64,000 bases of DNA from Triglochin maritima (Eukaryota; Streptophyta; Magnoliopsida; Alismatales; Juncaginaceae), in assembly GCA_963682175.1 (NCBI GenBank), contig OY821787.1, positions 26,142,501 to 26,206,500 of the forward strand, in the 5' to 3' direction. The number at the start of each line of letters is the position of its first letter. Within the stretch, counting starts at the first letter, position 1. Below, one piece after another: positions 1 through 10,328 of the stretch. Under the pieces are notes generated by a model. That model was given only the letters and a program-made list of their open reading frames with translations. It was not told the origin of the DNA and did no database searches. The translations under genes were made by a program, and so were the position numbers.

Positions 1-17
1 AATATTTGTTTTTCGAA

Positions 18-59
18 ATGTGATTCCAAATGGACTCTTAGGTCTATTTGGAATCACAT
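18..59. repeat. Short perfect-type hairpin
   Basis: Two 18-base arms (18-35 and 42-59) are reverse complements with one mismatch and are separated by a 6-base loop. This could be a scrap of a small inverted-repeat element upstream of the host gene. No target duplication can be seen because the left flank is only 17 bases long. Confidence 0.6.
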
Positions 60-355
60 TGACTATTAGATTTTGATTCCCGATCATCAAAAATCAAATG
101 TGTTTTTCCATTGGTATGTAGGAACTTGGCATTTTCGTATTAAGACTAGGTTACGTTTGAGAACTGATTATAAGATTGGATCATATTTTAAAAAAGAAAA
201 AGTAGTCTCCTACACTTCTTCCCACCCTCTTTCCCACGCAGGTGACGTGGAAGGTGAGTTGGATTCCACCTCACATCATTTCAAAATTTGAAATTGATAG
301 TTAAAATTAAAATATGAAAAAAAATAAAGCTGACAGTACATATGCAGAATGTTGC
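60..355 (+). other. Region upstream of the candidate host gene
   Basis: AT-rich sequence before the tentative first exon. It should contain the promoter and 5' leader if exon 1 is correct, but I cannot point to a convincing TATA box or transcription start. Short open frames here have no recognisable product. Confidence 0.25.
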
Positions 356-526
356 ATGCATCACTCTTTCCTCTCTCTTCTCCGATTTCTTCTTCCATCT
401 TGCTTCCATCCACAACTTCAAGATTTCTTCTTCCCCCTTTCTTCTTCCCATTCTGTTGCCGTCCTCAAGCTCCTCTCCGCCATCGACACCTCCTCGACCT
501 CCTCCATTTCCCTCATCGTCAAGGCC
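356..526 (+). CDS. Tentative exon 1, transit-peptide-like leader
   Basis: An ATG at 356 opens 57 codons rich in Ser, Leu, Phe and His, ending at a good donor (GCC|GTAAGA) in phase 0, which is the phase exon 2 needs. The composition, few acidic residues and many hydroxylated ones, fits a plastid transit peptide. Two other frames are also open here, with start codons at 342 and 349, because the stretch is pyrimidine-rich, so the frame choice rests only on phase agreement with exon 2. It could instead be 5' leader. Confidence 0.35.
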
Positions 527-1830
527 GTAAGATTCCTCTCCCGTCACACTCCGATCCCAAAATCTTCGTAAAGGTGAAACCTTTACTAGACCTTTTGCTT
601 CAACCATTTATTGAACATTTTTTTCCTTTTTTGGTGCTTTTTGCGTAAGGATGAGGTGTGCAAAGAGCTTCTGATGCAAGTTTTGGTGTTTGTCGTGAGG
701 TTGATTGCAGTGCCCGATGGGGACACACGAATTGTGGAGTTCTTGAAGTCATTCCTGATGTTTGTCGTGCTCAAAGTATAGTACGGAGGTTGTACTACGT
801 TTTTGCCAAGATGAGGTCGATGAATCGTCAAGGGGTATTTTTGTAGGTGTGTTGGGGTATTTTTTAATAAAGGTAAGGTTTTTTAGTTGTATGTTGTCTA
901 TGTTCAGGTATTATTAGAGAAGATACAATGGAGACAAGGTTACTATTTTCTATTTTAGGTTATATGGTATTCTCATTAAGGTGTCTTATAATTGTAGATT
1001 TTCACATTTAGTTGTGGGAGAACAAATTGTTTGTGGATATAAGTCCATTATTTTCTGAATAATACAACGAATTTTTTATATGGGACATGTGGGTATTTTC
1101 AGTCACCAATGTATTCAATTAGTTAATAAAGTTCTTACTTCATTGTTTGGAATTGTACGAAGAAAACTTCATTTTACAACCTCCCTTTCTTTGTCATGCC
1201 TCAAGTTGTTGTGCATTAAATATATTTTGTTGTACTCTATTTTGTGTCTAACACAGCAAAGTTGTATTTTTTTGGGTTTTCTCTCCATTTCATTAGTTAA
1301 GATTATGGTTGTTATGTTAGTTGTATTTGATGTATAGTATGGAGTGATTAATATTGCGGTTTTAATAACTTATGTGCTATATAGTTTGGATAAAAGTGTG
1401 AGTGGGGTTTTGTTGGATTTTTTTGTCCTGGTGGTTGGGATTTGAGTTGTAATAACAAAAGAAGGTACATGCTTCAATTACCTTGTAATAACATAAATTA
1501 CCACGTCGACCAATTAAATTTACCCCAACTATGTAATCCAATTTACCCTCATAATGACATTAAGTTACCCTATGAGTCATTTAGGATTACCCCACAAACC
1601 ATTATTTAATATATTGCTAACAGTTTATAGATGTCTTCCGCAACGACACACAATTGTAAACTTTTTAACACATTGCACACAATGTGAGGAGTCCTTCTAA
1701 CCTCACAAACGATAATAATGTAGATTGATAATTAGGTAAGTTAACATTTTTTATGTAAAACGTAAAGCGTTGGGGAAAATATGTAAACACGATTCAAGGG
1801 TAATAACAATACATTAAATATCTTCTATTT
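527..1830 (+). other. Intron 1, left part, no gene recognised
   Basis: AT-rich sequence with stops in all frames apart from a 62-codon plus-strand stretch at 658-846, which I do not recognise. From about 1490 it grades into degenerate copies of the 'ccaatttacc' unit that becomes a clear tandem repeat at 1831. Probably the left half of an old DNA transposon later split by element C1. Confidence 0.4.
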
Positions 1831-2179
1831 AATCCAATTTACCATGCTCGTGAATTTAAGTTACCCCGACAATTGATAAGTTTACCCCCATGAACCATTA
1901 TTAAAATCCTACTATGTAGTCCAATTTACCCAGCTCCTGAATTCAACTTACTCCAACAATTAATAAGTTTACCCCTACAAATCATTATTGAAAACCTACT
2001 ATGTACTCCAATATACCATGCTCCTCCATTCAATTTACCCTGACCATCAATAAGTTTACCTCCACAAAAATGTTACTAAAATCATACTATGTAATCCAAT
2101 TTACCATGTGCCCCCATTCAACTTACCCCGACCATCGATAAGTTTACCCCCACGAACCATTACTAAAATTATACTATGT
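1831..2179. repeat. Tandem repeat, 4 units of 87-88 bp
   Basis: Unit starts at 1831, 1918, 2005 and 2093, with the next partial start at 2180. Each unit begins with 'ccaatttacc' or a close variant and carries 'aagtttacccc' and 'tactatgta'. Degenerate relatives occur before it and again at 8600-9200, on the other side of C1. Confidence 0.75.
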
Positions 2180-2284
2180 AATCCGTCGGAGATCGGTCGC
2201 AGAGGAGGGTTCGATCGCGGAACGGCTAGGGTTTGGTTGGGTTTTTGTCTGGATGAATGACAGAAAACGTAATTGTTCGATTTC

Positions 2285-2574
2285 TTTAAGACCTATAGAC
2301 GTCGGATGTTATCGGCAGCCGATGTCTATATCCCAACGTCTATATGCATGGGTATAGACGTCAGTTGTCCATAACATCTGATGTCTATAGGTCGACGTCT
2401 ATAGGGTATAAACGTCAGATGCAATGGGTATTCTAACAACCGACGTCTATAGTACCCCATAGACGTCAGCCTTTGTTACGACCAACGTCTATGCTATCTT
2501 CGCCCAACTAGACGTCGACTGTTATAACAACCGATGTCTATTGGGAGACGAGTAAAGACTATTATGCACTAGTG
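2285..2574. mobile_element. CACTA-like terminus with subterminal repeats
   Basis: About a dozen copies, in both orientations, of a TATAGACGTCRG-type motif end at CACTAGTG (2567-2574). Short subterminal repeats running up to a terminal TAGTG are the signature of CACTA (En/Spm) transposons. The next three bases, TGG, could be the 3-bp target duplication. No matching opposite end was found in the window, so this is either a fragment or one end of an element whose other end is lost. Confidence 0.5.
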
Positions 2575-2903
2575 TGGGTATTCTCAACTATTGTTTGTGG
2601 CTATTTGTAAACTCTTAAAGAGTATCTAATAGTTTTGTATGTTAATCGTATGAACATATTCTTGAGTATTCTCAACTATTGACGCGTGTATTTTCAATTA
2701 ATGATTAAAGAAAGTTCATTAAACAACAATCATTGACGTGAGTAACTCTGTTCTATTTTAAAAGAGTATTGAGATGATCCCAACTTCAATGTCCATCTTC
2801 TTAATGACCTCAACCAAAATTATAACATCAACAATTAGAAAGTCGGTCACACAATGGGCGATCAATGTGATACTTATGTCAAGAAGGCTAGGATTGTAGA
2901 TAT
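2575..2903 (+). other. Intron 1 spacer before C1
   Basis: AT-rich sequence with no recognisable gene. It has a few repeats of 'tattctcaactattg' that resemble sequence just after C1 (near 8460-8500), which fits both flanks belonging to one older element. Confidence 0.4.
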
Positions 2904-3280
2904 TGTTCGTTTTTTGGCCTTAATCTATGTTTTGATGATTTAATTAACCTAATCTTAATTATGATCATGTAGAGTAGCACACATATTGCATTGCATATAT
3001 ATTGCTTTGTGCTAACCTCTATAGGTGATCAAGACTCAAGGAAGAAGGGAAAATCAAGTCAAGACATGTAATCAAGCTCTTTTGAAGACATGTATTTTGT
3101 ATTTTCTTTGAGTCTTTAGGAACATGTGTAAATTGAGCATACTTGAGCTAAAATCAACTTAAACACACACTAGGTTCCCTATAGAAGTCACACACGAAAT
3201 TTCACATAATTTGGACTTCAATAGATCACCCAAACTTAGACCGAAAAACACCAAACCTGAATCCTAACTGTCTGTCCACA

Positions 3281-3775
3281 TTCGGTCGACCGCAACATGT
3301 CGTTCGGTCGACCGAATGATCAATTATCCCATTTGTGTTTCACTATCTAGTTTCGGTCGACCGTTTTTTTGCCTTTCGGTCGACCGTCTGAACTTATTTT
3401 CCCGACCGTTACTTTTGTCGTATATACCCAACAGTCGTATTCGTATTAAACCGATTATACCCCAAATACATTTCATGTATCGGTCGACCGAGGACCATGA
3501 TCGATCTACCGTTTGTCCATCTCTTGACAAACCCAAATCTCCTGTTGAAAAACGGTCGACCGCTATACATGTTTCGGTCGACCGAATACATTACTGTTTG
3601 TCAACCCCAAAGTGTCTGGTACAAATCGTTCGACCGTTTCCCTTTAGGTGTTCGACCGATCACTTAAGTGTACCTAAGTCGTAGTGTTGGGTGGTCGACC
3701 GTTGCTTAACCGGTCGACCGAACTTAGTTCAAAACTACCAAACGGTCGACCGTTCGTCCCGATTCGGTCGACCGA
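3281..3775. repeat. CGGTCGACCG palindrome cluster, C1 LTR
   Basis: I count 11 exact GGTCGACC cores in about 500 bp, most as CGGTCGACCG with T/A flanks, plus several one-base variants. Spacing is irregular, so this is a dispersed motif rather than a tandem satellite. It lies about 100 bp upstream of the TATA box, where enhancer or protein-binding sites would sit. The right LTR has 8 exact cores at 7192-7610, two others having changed to GGTCGATC. Confidence 0.85.
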
Positions 3776-3870
3776 ATTTACTCAGATTTGGGTCCTACAG
3801 ATTTCTATTTTGTGTATCACATATCAACTCACACCCAATCAATCCCAACGGCTCTATTCTCTCTAATGCC

Positions 3871-3877
3871 TATATAA
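3871..3877 (+). promoter_or_regulatory. Probable C1 LTR TATA box
   Basis: TATATAA lies downstream of the palindrome cluster and about 580 bp before the LTR end, a plausible U3/R promoter position. In the right LTR the same site reads TACATAA, so one copy has lost the box. Confidence 0.6.
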
Positions 3878-4451
3878 AGAGTTGTAAAACACATTTTAAC
3901 ACAACTCTCTCACTCATATTTGTCCCCAACATTAGAGAGAAGATCCAAACACTCAAAAGCTCAAAACCTTCCACACTTTAGTCTTAATTCATATTCTACT
4001 CAAGTGTGCTCAAGTTTAGAGAGTGTTGTTCCACTCAATCTTTGTGCAAGAAGCAAGGGTCTTGGTGAAAGCCCAAGACACAAGTATAGACTTCGGTGAG
4101 AGCCTGAAGTGTCCCTCTCGGATTGTGAGAGGTGGAGCCAATCTCGGCGAGGGTTGTTCGTGAGCTTGAAGATTGTAAAGGCGTTCTCTCCCGGCCCGGA
4201 ATGGGGAGTAGTTAGTGAAGTCGTGAGCAGAGCTCAGTGGTCCGAGCGGAGCTTGCAAGAGAGGACTAGGACCCGGGTGGGGTGCCGAACCTCTATAAAA
4301 ATCCCCCGTGTCGATTGTGGTTTGCATTATTCCTTCCCTACTTTCTTGTTTTATTTAAATTCCGCTGTGCATATCTTGATTGCTTAAAGTAGGTAATTAG
4401 TGTAAAATTGTGATTAGTATTGTGGACGCATAACCCACACGATCCTACATT

Positions 4452-4463
4452 TGGTATCAGAGC
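4452..4463 (+). other. C1 primer binding site (tRNA-iMet)
   Basis: TGGTATCAGAGC, the complement of the 3' end of plant initiator tRNA-Met, lies two bases after the 5' LTR. This is the usual primer of copia elements and fixes the plus orientation. Confidence 0.92.
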
Positions 4464-4501
4464 ATTGTGCGCTAAATTCATTACTTAATCGTATTTTTAG
4501 C

Positions 4502-5275
4502 ATGGCTTCTACATCATCTAATCACATAGAAGGATTATGCACAACTAGACCTCCTTTGCTAAATGGGTCAAATTATGATTATTGGAAGAATAGGATGAAA
4601 ATATTCCTAATTTCAAATAACCTCAAGTATTGGATGTTTCTTCAAAATCCATACACACCCCCAAATGAAGATGAATTAGATTCACTTACAAGACCCAAAA
4701 TGAAAGAAATCAAAATGAATTCGAAAATCATGAATATCTTGTATTGTGGCCTTAATGAGGGTGAATACAATAGAATTAGGGGTTGTATAAGTGCATATGA
4801 AATTTGGCATAGATTGCAAATGCATCATGAGGGGGATAGCAAAACTAAGGAAACCCGCATTAGTCTCCTCATGCATAAATATGAAATATTTTCTATGCAA
4901 ATCAGTGAGAACATAAGCGAAATGAACACTCGCTTCACTGATATTACTAACTCTGTTTTGGTTCTTGGAAGAAAAATCAATGAGGGAGAGATGACAAGGA
5001 AGTTCCTCCAGTCACTTACCATCGATTGGGAAGATAAACTTGTCGCAATTGAAGAGGCGCATGATCTTCCAAAATTAAATATGGAGGAACTAGTTGGAAA
5101 TCTCATGGCTTATGAGCTCCAAATTAACCATCGGAAGGAGAAGGAAGCCTCCAAGAACAAATTCACCTTGGGATTACATGCAAATATTTACCAACCAAGG
5201 AGGAGTGTAGAAGATGAGGACATTGAAGTCCTAGCAAAAGACTTCTTCAAATACTTCAAGAAGGATAAAGAATGA
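4502..5275 (+). CDS. gag: Copia gag polyprotein (UBN2-type), C1
   Basis: 257 codons from the ATG at 4502, the first after the primer site. It opens with a short Ser/Thr/Asn-rich N-terminus, then PPLLNGSNYDYWKNRM, the typical start of copia gag, followed by the helical UBN2-like capsid region with EIWHRLQMHHEG and SLTIDWEDKLVAIEEAHD. Gag would form the particle that packages the RNA. The frame closes at 5273, just before a purine-rich tract, and the CCHC zinc knuckle expected after the capsid is missing, so the nucleic-acid-binding part is lost or replaced. Confidence 0.85.
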   Translation: MASTSSNHIEGLCTTRPPLLNGSNYDYWKNRMKIFLISNNLKYWMFLQNPYTPPNEDELDSLTRPKMKEIKMNSKIMNILYCGLNEGEYNRIRGCISAYEIWHRLQMHHEGDSKTKETRISLLMHKYEIFSMQISENISEMNTRFTDITNSVLVLGRKINEGEMTRKFLQSLTIDWEDKLVAIEEAHDLPKLNMEELVGNLMAYELQINHRKEKEASKNKFTLGLHANIYQPRRSVEDEDIEVLAKDFFKYFKKDKE

Positions 5276-5420
5276 AAGAAGAGGTAGAAGAAGTGAGAAA
5301 AGAGAAAAAGAATAGGAGAAGGAGGAGAGTGGAGATGGAAGGAAAGAAAAGGAGAAGAAAAATGAGAGGAGGGAGAGAAGGAGAGAAAAGGAGAAGAGTA
5401 AGAGAAAAGAGAAGAGGTTG
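5276..5420 (+). repeat. Purine-rich (GAA/GGA) tract
   Basis: About 145 bases almost free of pyrimidines on the plus strand. It separates the gag frame from the next open frame and stands where the zinc knuckle should be. It looks like slippage-driven expansion of a Lys/Glu/Arg-coding stretch that also shifted the frame. Confidence 0.75.
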
Positions 5421-6104
5421 GAAGCTGACAAGGCTACTTGGGACGATTCATCGTCTTCATCATCATCCAAATCAACCACACCTTCATCAACAAAGGAATA
5501 TGCACATATGTGTTACATGGCAATTCAAGATGAAGGAAGTGAGGTATCTTCTAACTCTCACTCTAGAAGCTCACATTCATGCTCAACTAAGTATTATTAT
5601 AGTGATAGCTCAAACTCTAGTGCAAATAATGAAAATTATACACATGATGAGCTTCAAAATGCATTCCATGACTTAGTTAAACAATATGAGATCATTTGTG
5701 ATAAAAATAAGAATGCTAGAAAGCTAATCAAAGATCTCCAAAGCCAAATTGAAATATGCATGAATGAGAAGAATGAGGTGGTTGCTAAACTAGAAAATAA
5801 TGCATCAAATTTTGATAAATTAAAAGCAACACCTATAGATTGTGAACAACTAGATCTTCAAGCTTGCAATGTGCAATTAAGAAAAGATTTAGAAAGGTTC
5901 ACACAAGGAACTAAGATTCTTAACATGCTATTAGGAAGTCAAAGACAATCTTTACAAAAACATGGTTTAGGATTTAAGGCAAAATTGAAAAACCATGCAT
6001 CTTATACAACATTGAATGGAAAGCACTTAGTTGTAAAGCATAGTTCCTCAAGTGTGTGGGCTCCTAAAACCAATATGGTTTGGGTTCCCAAAGCTAACAT
6101 TTAA
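5418..6104 (+). pseudogene. Copia gag C-terminal spacer, C1
   Basis: A 228-codon open frame without its own ATG, in a different frame from gag. It reads ATWDDSSSSSS, then HMCYMAIQDEGSEVSS and YTHDELQNAFHDL followed by a coiled-coil-like charged region, and ends in WVPK repeats. This order is familiar from the stretch between the zinc knuckle and the protease of plant copia polyproteins. It is probably a frame-shifted continuation of gag. No protease follows. Confidence 0.6.
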
Positions 6105-6813
6105 GGACCCAAAGTTGTTTGGGTACCAAAATCTACACTTGTAGGTGCTTGAGGAAGAAATCGGTGGTGACCGGGCGAGCTTAAGAGTTAAATTCAAATC
6201 CGGTTGCATCACCAAATGAGATTGGAAACAATTCAAGCTTCAAGTTGGTATAATTTGCTTATCCTCTAAATTCTTCAATCAAATTGGTTCTAGTCTAGAC
6301 TATTACATGCTTAATTGACATATCATATACCCATTCATTGCAAATTTTAAATATTTGAATCACATCCATAGTTTTAAGAGTAAAATTGTTTAAATGGATG
6401 TAACAAGGGGAAATGAAAACATCACATGCTTAATTGTAGTATTTGCTTGATGTTAATAGGGGAGCAATAAAATTGAACTAAATTGCAAAATCATATTCAT
6501 ATCGATAAGGGGAGCTTAATGAATATCATTTTCTTAGAGTAATGAAGTGCAAAATTTAGGGGGAGCAACTTCATTACAAGACATCCACATTGACCATATA
6601 AGTGTATAACCTTTGTTTTATTAATATCAATTTTTTGATGGATGTCAAAGGGGGAGAGATAATTGAGGGGGTAACTTGGAATTTTGGAATAAAATTGAAC
6701 AAAAACTATGCACATCCATAGGGGGAGCATTAATATGCATAGTTTGCATACACAAATTCCATGTATTAAGATATAGTTAAGATATAGGTTGCCATCATCA
6801 AAAAACGGGAGAT
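6105..6813 (+). other. C1 3' region with repeated polypurine tracts
   Basis: No coding capacity. Several 'gggggag' purine runs (near 6509, 6559, 6650, 6665 and 6720) precede the true tract at about 6801-6812, next to the right LTR. Multiple polypurine tracts are, as I recall, a Sirevirus trait. Confidence 0.6.
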
Positions 6814-8339
6814 TGTTGGCTTTTTGGCCTTAATCTATGTTTTGATGATTTAATTAACTTAATCTTAATTATGATCATGTAGAGTAGCACACATATTGCA
6901 TTGCATATATATTGCTTTGTGCTAACCTCTATAGGTGATCAAGACTCAAGGAAGAAGGGAAAATCAAGTCAAGACATGTAATCAATCTCTTTTGAAGACA
7001 TGTATTTTGTATTTTCTTTGAGTCTTTAGGAACATGTGTAAATTGAGCATACTTGAGCTAAAATCAACTTAAACACACACTAGGTTCCCTATAGAAGTCA
7101 CACACAAAATTTCACATAATTTGGACTTCAATAGATCACCCAAACTTAGACCGAAAAACACCAAACCTGAATCATAACTGTCTGCCCACATTCGGTCGAC
7201 CGCAACATGCCGTTCGGTCGACCGAATGATCAATTATTCCATTTGTGTTTCACTATCTAGTTTCGGTCGACCATCTGAACTTATTTTCCCGACCGTTACT
7301 TTTGTCGTATATACCCAACAGTCGTATTCGTATTAAACCGATTATACCCCAAATACATTTTATGTATCGGTCGACCGAGGACCATGATCGATCTACCGTT
7401 TGTCCATCTCTTGACAAACCCAAATCTCCTGTTGAAAAACGGTCGACCGCTATACCTGTTTCGGTCGACCGAATACATTACTGTTTGTCAACCCCAAAGT
7501 GTGTGGTACAAATCGTTCGACCGTTTCCCTTTAGGTGTTCGACTGATCACTTAAGTGTACCTAAGTCGTAGCGTTGGGTGGTCGACCGTTGCTTAACCGG
7601 TCGACCGAACTTAGTTCAAAACTACCAAACGGTCGATCGTTCGTCCCGATTCGGTCGATCGAATTTACTCAGATTTGGGTCCTACAGATTTCTATTTTGT
7701 GTATCACATATCAACTCACACCCAATCAATCCCAACGGCTCTATTCTCTCTAATGCCTACATAAAGAGTTGTAAAACACATTTTAACACAACTCTCTCAC
7801 TCATATTTGTCCCCAACATTAGAGAGAAGATCCAAACACTCAAAAGGTCAAAACCTTCCACACTTTAGTCTTAATTCATATTCTACTCAAGTGTGCTCAA
7901 GTTTAGAGAGTGTTGTTCCACTCAATCTTTGTGCAAGAAGCAAGGGTCTTGGTGAAAGCCCAAGACACAAGTATAGACTTCGGTGAGAGCCCGAAGTGTC
8001 CCTCTCAGATTGTGAGAGGTGGAGCCAAGCTCGGCGAGGGTTGTTCGCGAGCTTGAAGATTGTAAAGGCGTTCTCTCCCGGCCCGGAACGGGGAGTGGTT
8101 AGTGAAGTCGTGAGCGGAGCTCGGTGATCCAAGCGGAGCTTGCAAGAGAGGACTAGGACCCGGGTGGGGTGCCGAACCTCTATAAAAATCCCCCGTGTCG
8201 ATTGTGGTTTACATTATTCCTTCCCTACTTGCTTGTTTTATTTAAATTCCGTTGTGCATATCTTGATTGCTTAAACATGTAGGTAATTAGTGTAAAATTG
8301 TGATTAGTATTGTGGACCCATAACCCACACAATCCTACA
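6814..8339 (+). repeat. C1 3' LTR
   Basis: 1526 bp, TGTTGG to CCTACA, nearly the same as the left LTR. It lacks 23 bp between two direct copies of the TTTCGGTCGACC motif, has 3 extra bases near the end and a mutated TATA box. Followed by GATAC, the right target duplication. Confidence 0.9.
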
Positions 8340-8344
8340 GATAC

Positions 8345-9971
8345 ATGCAACCTTACATCAACTGAAAATTAGTCGAACCTATCATTACACTTGTTGTAAT
8401 TGTGTGGGCATATTCGTTGACTCTACAATGCCAGTTATTGGCATGGTTATTATGAGAATGTTCGAAGTATTCCCAACTATTGATGATGGTGTTTTCAACG
8501 AAAATAACAAAAGCTTTGTTATTTAGGCTATACAGTGGTATTTCAGTTGTATAGGGATGCATATTTCTTAATACATAAATATAAATGTTCGTGACAAATT
8601 TGTAAGAGTAATCCCATTTACCATGGTATTGAATTTAACGTACCTTGTCTTTCAATTAGGGTTACCCCACGAGTCATCATGTAATCAATTCTATTTACTG
8701 AAAGTTTCTCATCCTATTAAATCAAATTACCCCTTTCACAATTACATATACCCCAGCCTACCAATTGGATTGATCAAATAGGGTTAGCTTGTCGACATAT
8801 GTTCCTCATTTAATGTAAACCGTCAAAACTTATTCCTATTAAATCAAACACCAGCGTGATTGTTATTTTGAACTATTTGTATGTTATTTTCCAAGTAATT
8901 GTTTGGCAACGTTACCTTTTTTAGGTAATAGAACTTCTACAACTTATTTGGACTCATTCGTGTGTAATATCTATTTTGTTACGGAGGAACATATGTCGAC
9001 CATGCTAAGGAGTAAATCTATAGGGTAACTTCAATTGATATGTCTAGTCTGTAGAAGAGATGGTAGGTTGGGGTAAATCTAGATTATATATGGGGTAATG
9101 TAATTTAATAGGATGCGTAACTTTGAGTAAATAAAATGAATTAAATGTTGGTTTGTGTGGGGTAACCCTAATTGATAGACGAGGTAACTTGAATTGTGCA
9201 TTATGCTATTGCTGTAAAAGTTGGAGAGATATAAAGTTGATAGGTGATTTTTCTTTTTCAGAATTTTTAACATAGGGATCTGCATCGGTATGTTAAAGAT
9301 TTTTTCTTTCTATAAATCAAGTTTTGATTTCCTAATTTTGGAAAGAGTTTCTTGCTTTATTAAAAGCACTTTGTTTATAGTATGTAAACCAAGTGAAAAG
9401 TCAGATAAGACTTTGGAGCCATATAATACTTTGGTAAGCTAATTTTGTAGTCCATTTTGTTAGTACACATGTTTTGAGTAAATGTGTCAACAAGCCTTAG
9501 TAAAGTATTTTTTGATAACATTAATGCAAACAATAGGAAAGACGTAGTAAAATAATGGATTATCACCAACATAGGTAAATTACATTGTTGGTCTATGTTG
9601 TTCAGTTCTGCAAGTAATCCAACAAAGTAGGTCCAATAGGGTTACTCTACTTGTAGGCTTGCTTTTCCCCCAAACTAGGATCTACATGATCAAACTTTTT
9701 ATGTTTTCTTTTATAATTTTTTGGTGTACAAGTTGTTAGGATTTAGTGTCAACAATTGGATACTTATTTGGTGTACTAGTTGACAGGATTTAGTGTCGAA
9801 GTGAGAACTAGAATAGGATTGATCATTTGCTTTCAGATACTGTCAGACGTATACACAAACATGTTTTTCTATAGTTTTTTTTTGTTTGTAAAATGGAACT
9901 TTACTGTATTCATATATGTTTATGCTTAACAAATAAGCCATATAAAACACACGGGAATGTTATGGTTTCAG
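8345..9971 (+). other. Intron 1, right part
   Basis: No gene seen. It holds the foldback repeat (8630-9200) and AT-rich sequence, and ends in a pyrimidine-poor but acceptable acceptor (tttcag) at 9971. Confidence 0.4.
8630..9200. repeat. Foldback (inverted) repeat
   Basis: Left arm about 8630-8807, right arm about 8984-9200, loop about 175 bp. Exact inverted blocks include 19 bp (8652-8670 with 9157-9175) and 17 bp (8791-8807 with 8984-9000); between them the arms match imperfectly. It carries the same 'ggtaac/taccccac' words as the 1831-2179 tandem repeat, so both may come from one older transposon. Confidence 0.75.
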
Positions 9972-10032
9972 GGCACATCTATGAAGAAAATCAGACTAGA
10001 CAACATTGGCTATAGTGGTCGAAAGAATGTTA
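9972..10032 (+). CDS. Host exon 2, left part
   Basis: After a TTTCAG acceptor the frame reads GTSMKKIRLDNIGYSGRKN, a basic stretch like the mature end of a transit peptide. It runs directly into the Harbinger element after GTTA. The last three bases (TTA) are the target duplication. Joined to 12520-12565 the exon is 107 bases, one short of the 108 that phase 0 at both ends needs. Confidence 0.6.
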
Positions 10033-10328
10033 GAGCACCCTTAACAGGCTTCTGGGTGCCCGGGCAGCCCTCCCTTAACGGGAGGGCGCGCCCAGGGAGG
10101 GGGGCCACGTACCCCCCCCATTCATCCGATTTTTTTTGTTTTTGTTTTAAAAATAAATATTATTTATATATAATTAGGATAATGTATTAATTAGGTAAAT
10201 GAAATTTAATTAATTAGGTATTACAAAATAATTGAAAAAAAAATTATAATTAATTAACATTTTTTTGATTTACTTAAAAATTAAAAAATAAAAAAAATCA
10301 TAAATAAATTAAGAAATACAAAAACAAT

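Larger units (their letters stand above)
2904..4449 (+). repeat. C1 5' LTR
   Basis: Starts TGTTCG and ends CCTACA, 1546 bp. It contains a cluster of CGGTCGACCG palindromes and a TATA box. Compared with the right LTR it keeps a 23-bp unit, flanked by two copies of the motif, that the other has lost, and it lacks 3 bp near its end. Confidence 0.9.
2904..8339 (+). mobile_element. Copia element C1, non-autonomous (gag only)
   Basis: A complete LTR retrotransposon of 5.4 kb: two long LTRs, a tRNA-iMet primer site, a copia-type gag and a polypurine region, but no integrase or reverse transcriptase. Target duplication GATAT (2899-2903) versus GATAC (8340-8344), one change. The LTRs are nearly identical by eye, so the insertion is recent relative to its surroundings. 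Repeated G-rich polypurine tracts before the right LTR and a palindrome cluster in the LTR recall Sirevirus-type copia elements, as I remember that group. It must be moved by proteins of an autonomous relative. Confidence 0.9.

Noticed and set aside
658..846. 62-codon plus-strand frame reading RASDASFGVCREVDCSARWG
   Set aside because: Open and somewhat gene-like, but with no recognised domain, no splice support and no phase link to the host exons. Left as unexplained transposon-like sequence.
3316..3981. Plus and minus frames rich in 'GRP' and 'VDR' in C1, C3 and G2 LTRs
   Set aside because: Translations of CGGTCGACCG in the LTRs, with no start or domain. The DNA motif is the signal, not a protein.
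4452..4463. tRNA-Met-like sequence at primer sites
   Set aside because: Only 12 bases complementary to the tRNA 3' end; no tRNA fold around it. No tRNA or rRNA gene was found in the window.
5231..5479. Ser/Leu/Phe-rich minus frame that looks like a membrane protein
   Set aside because: Simply the complement of the purine-rich tract in C1.
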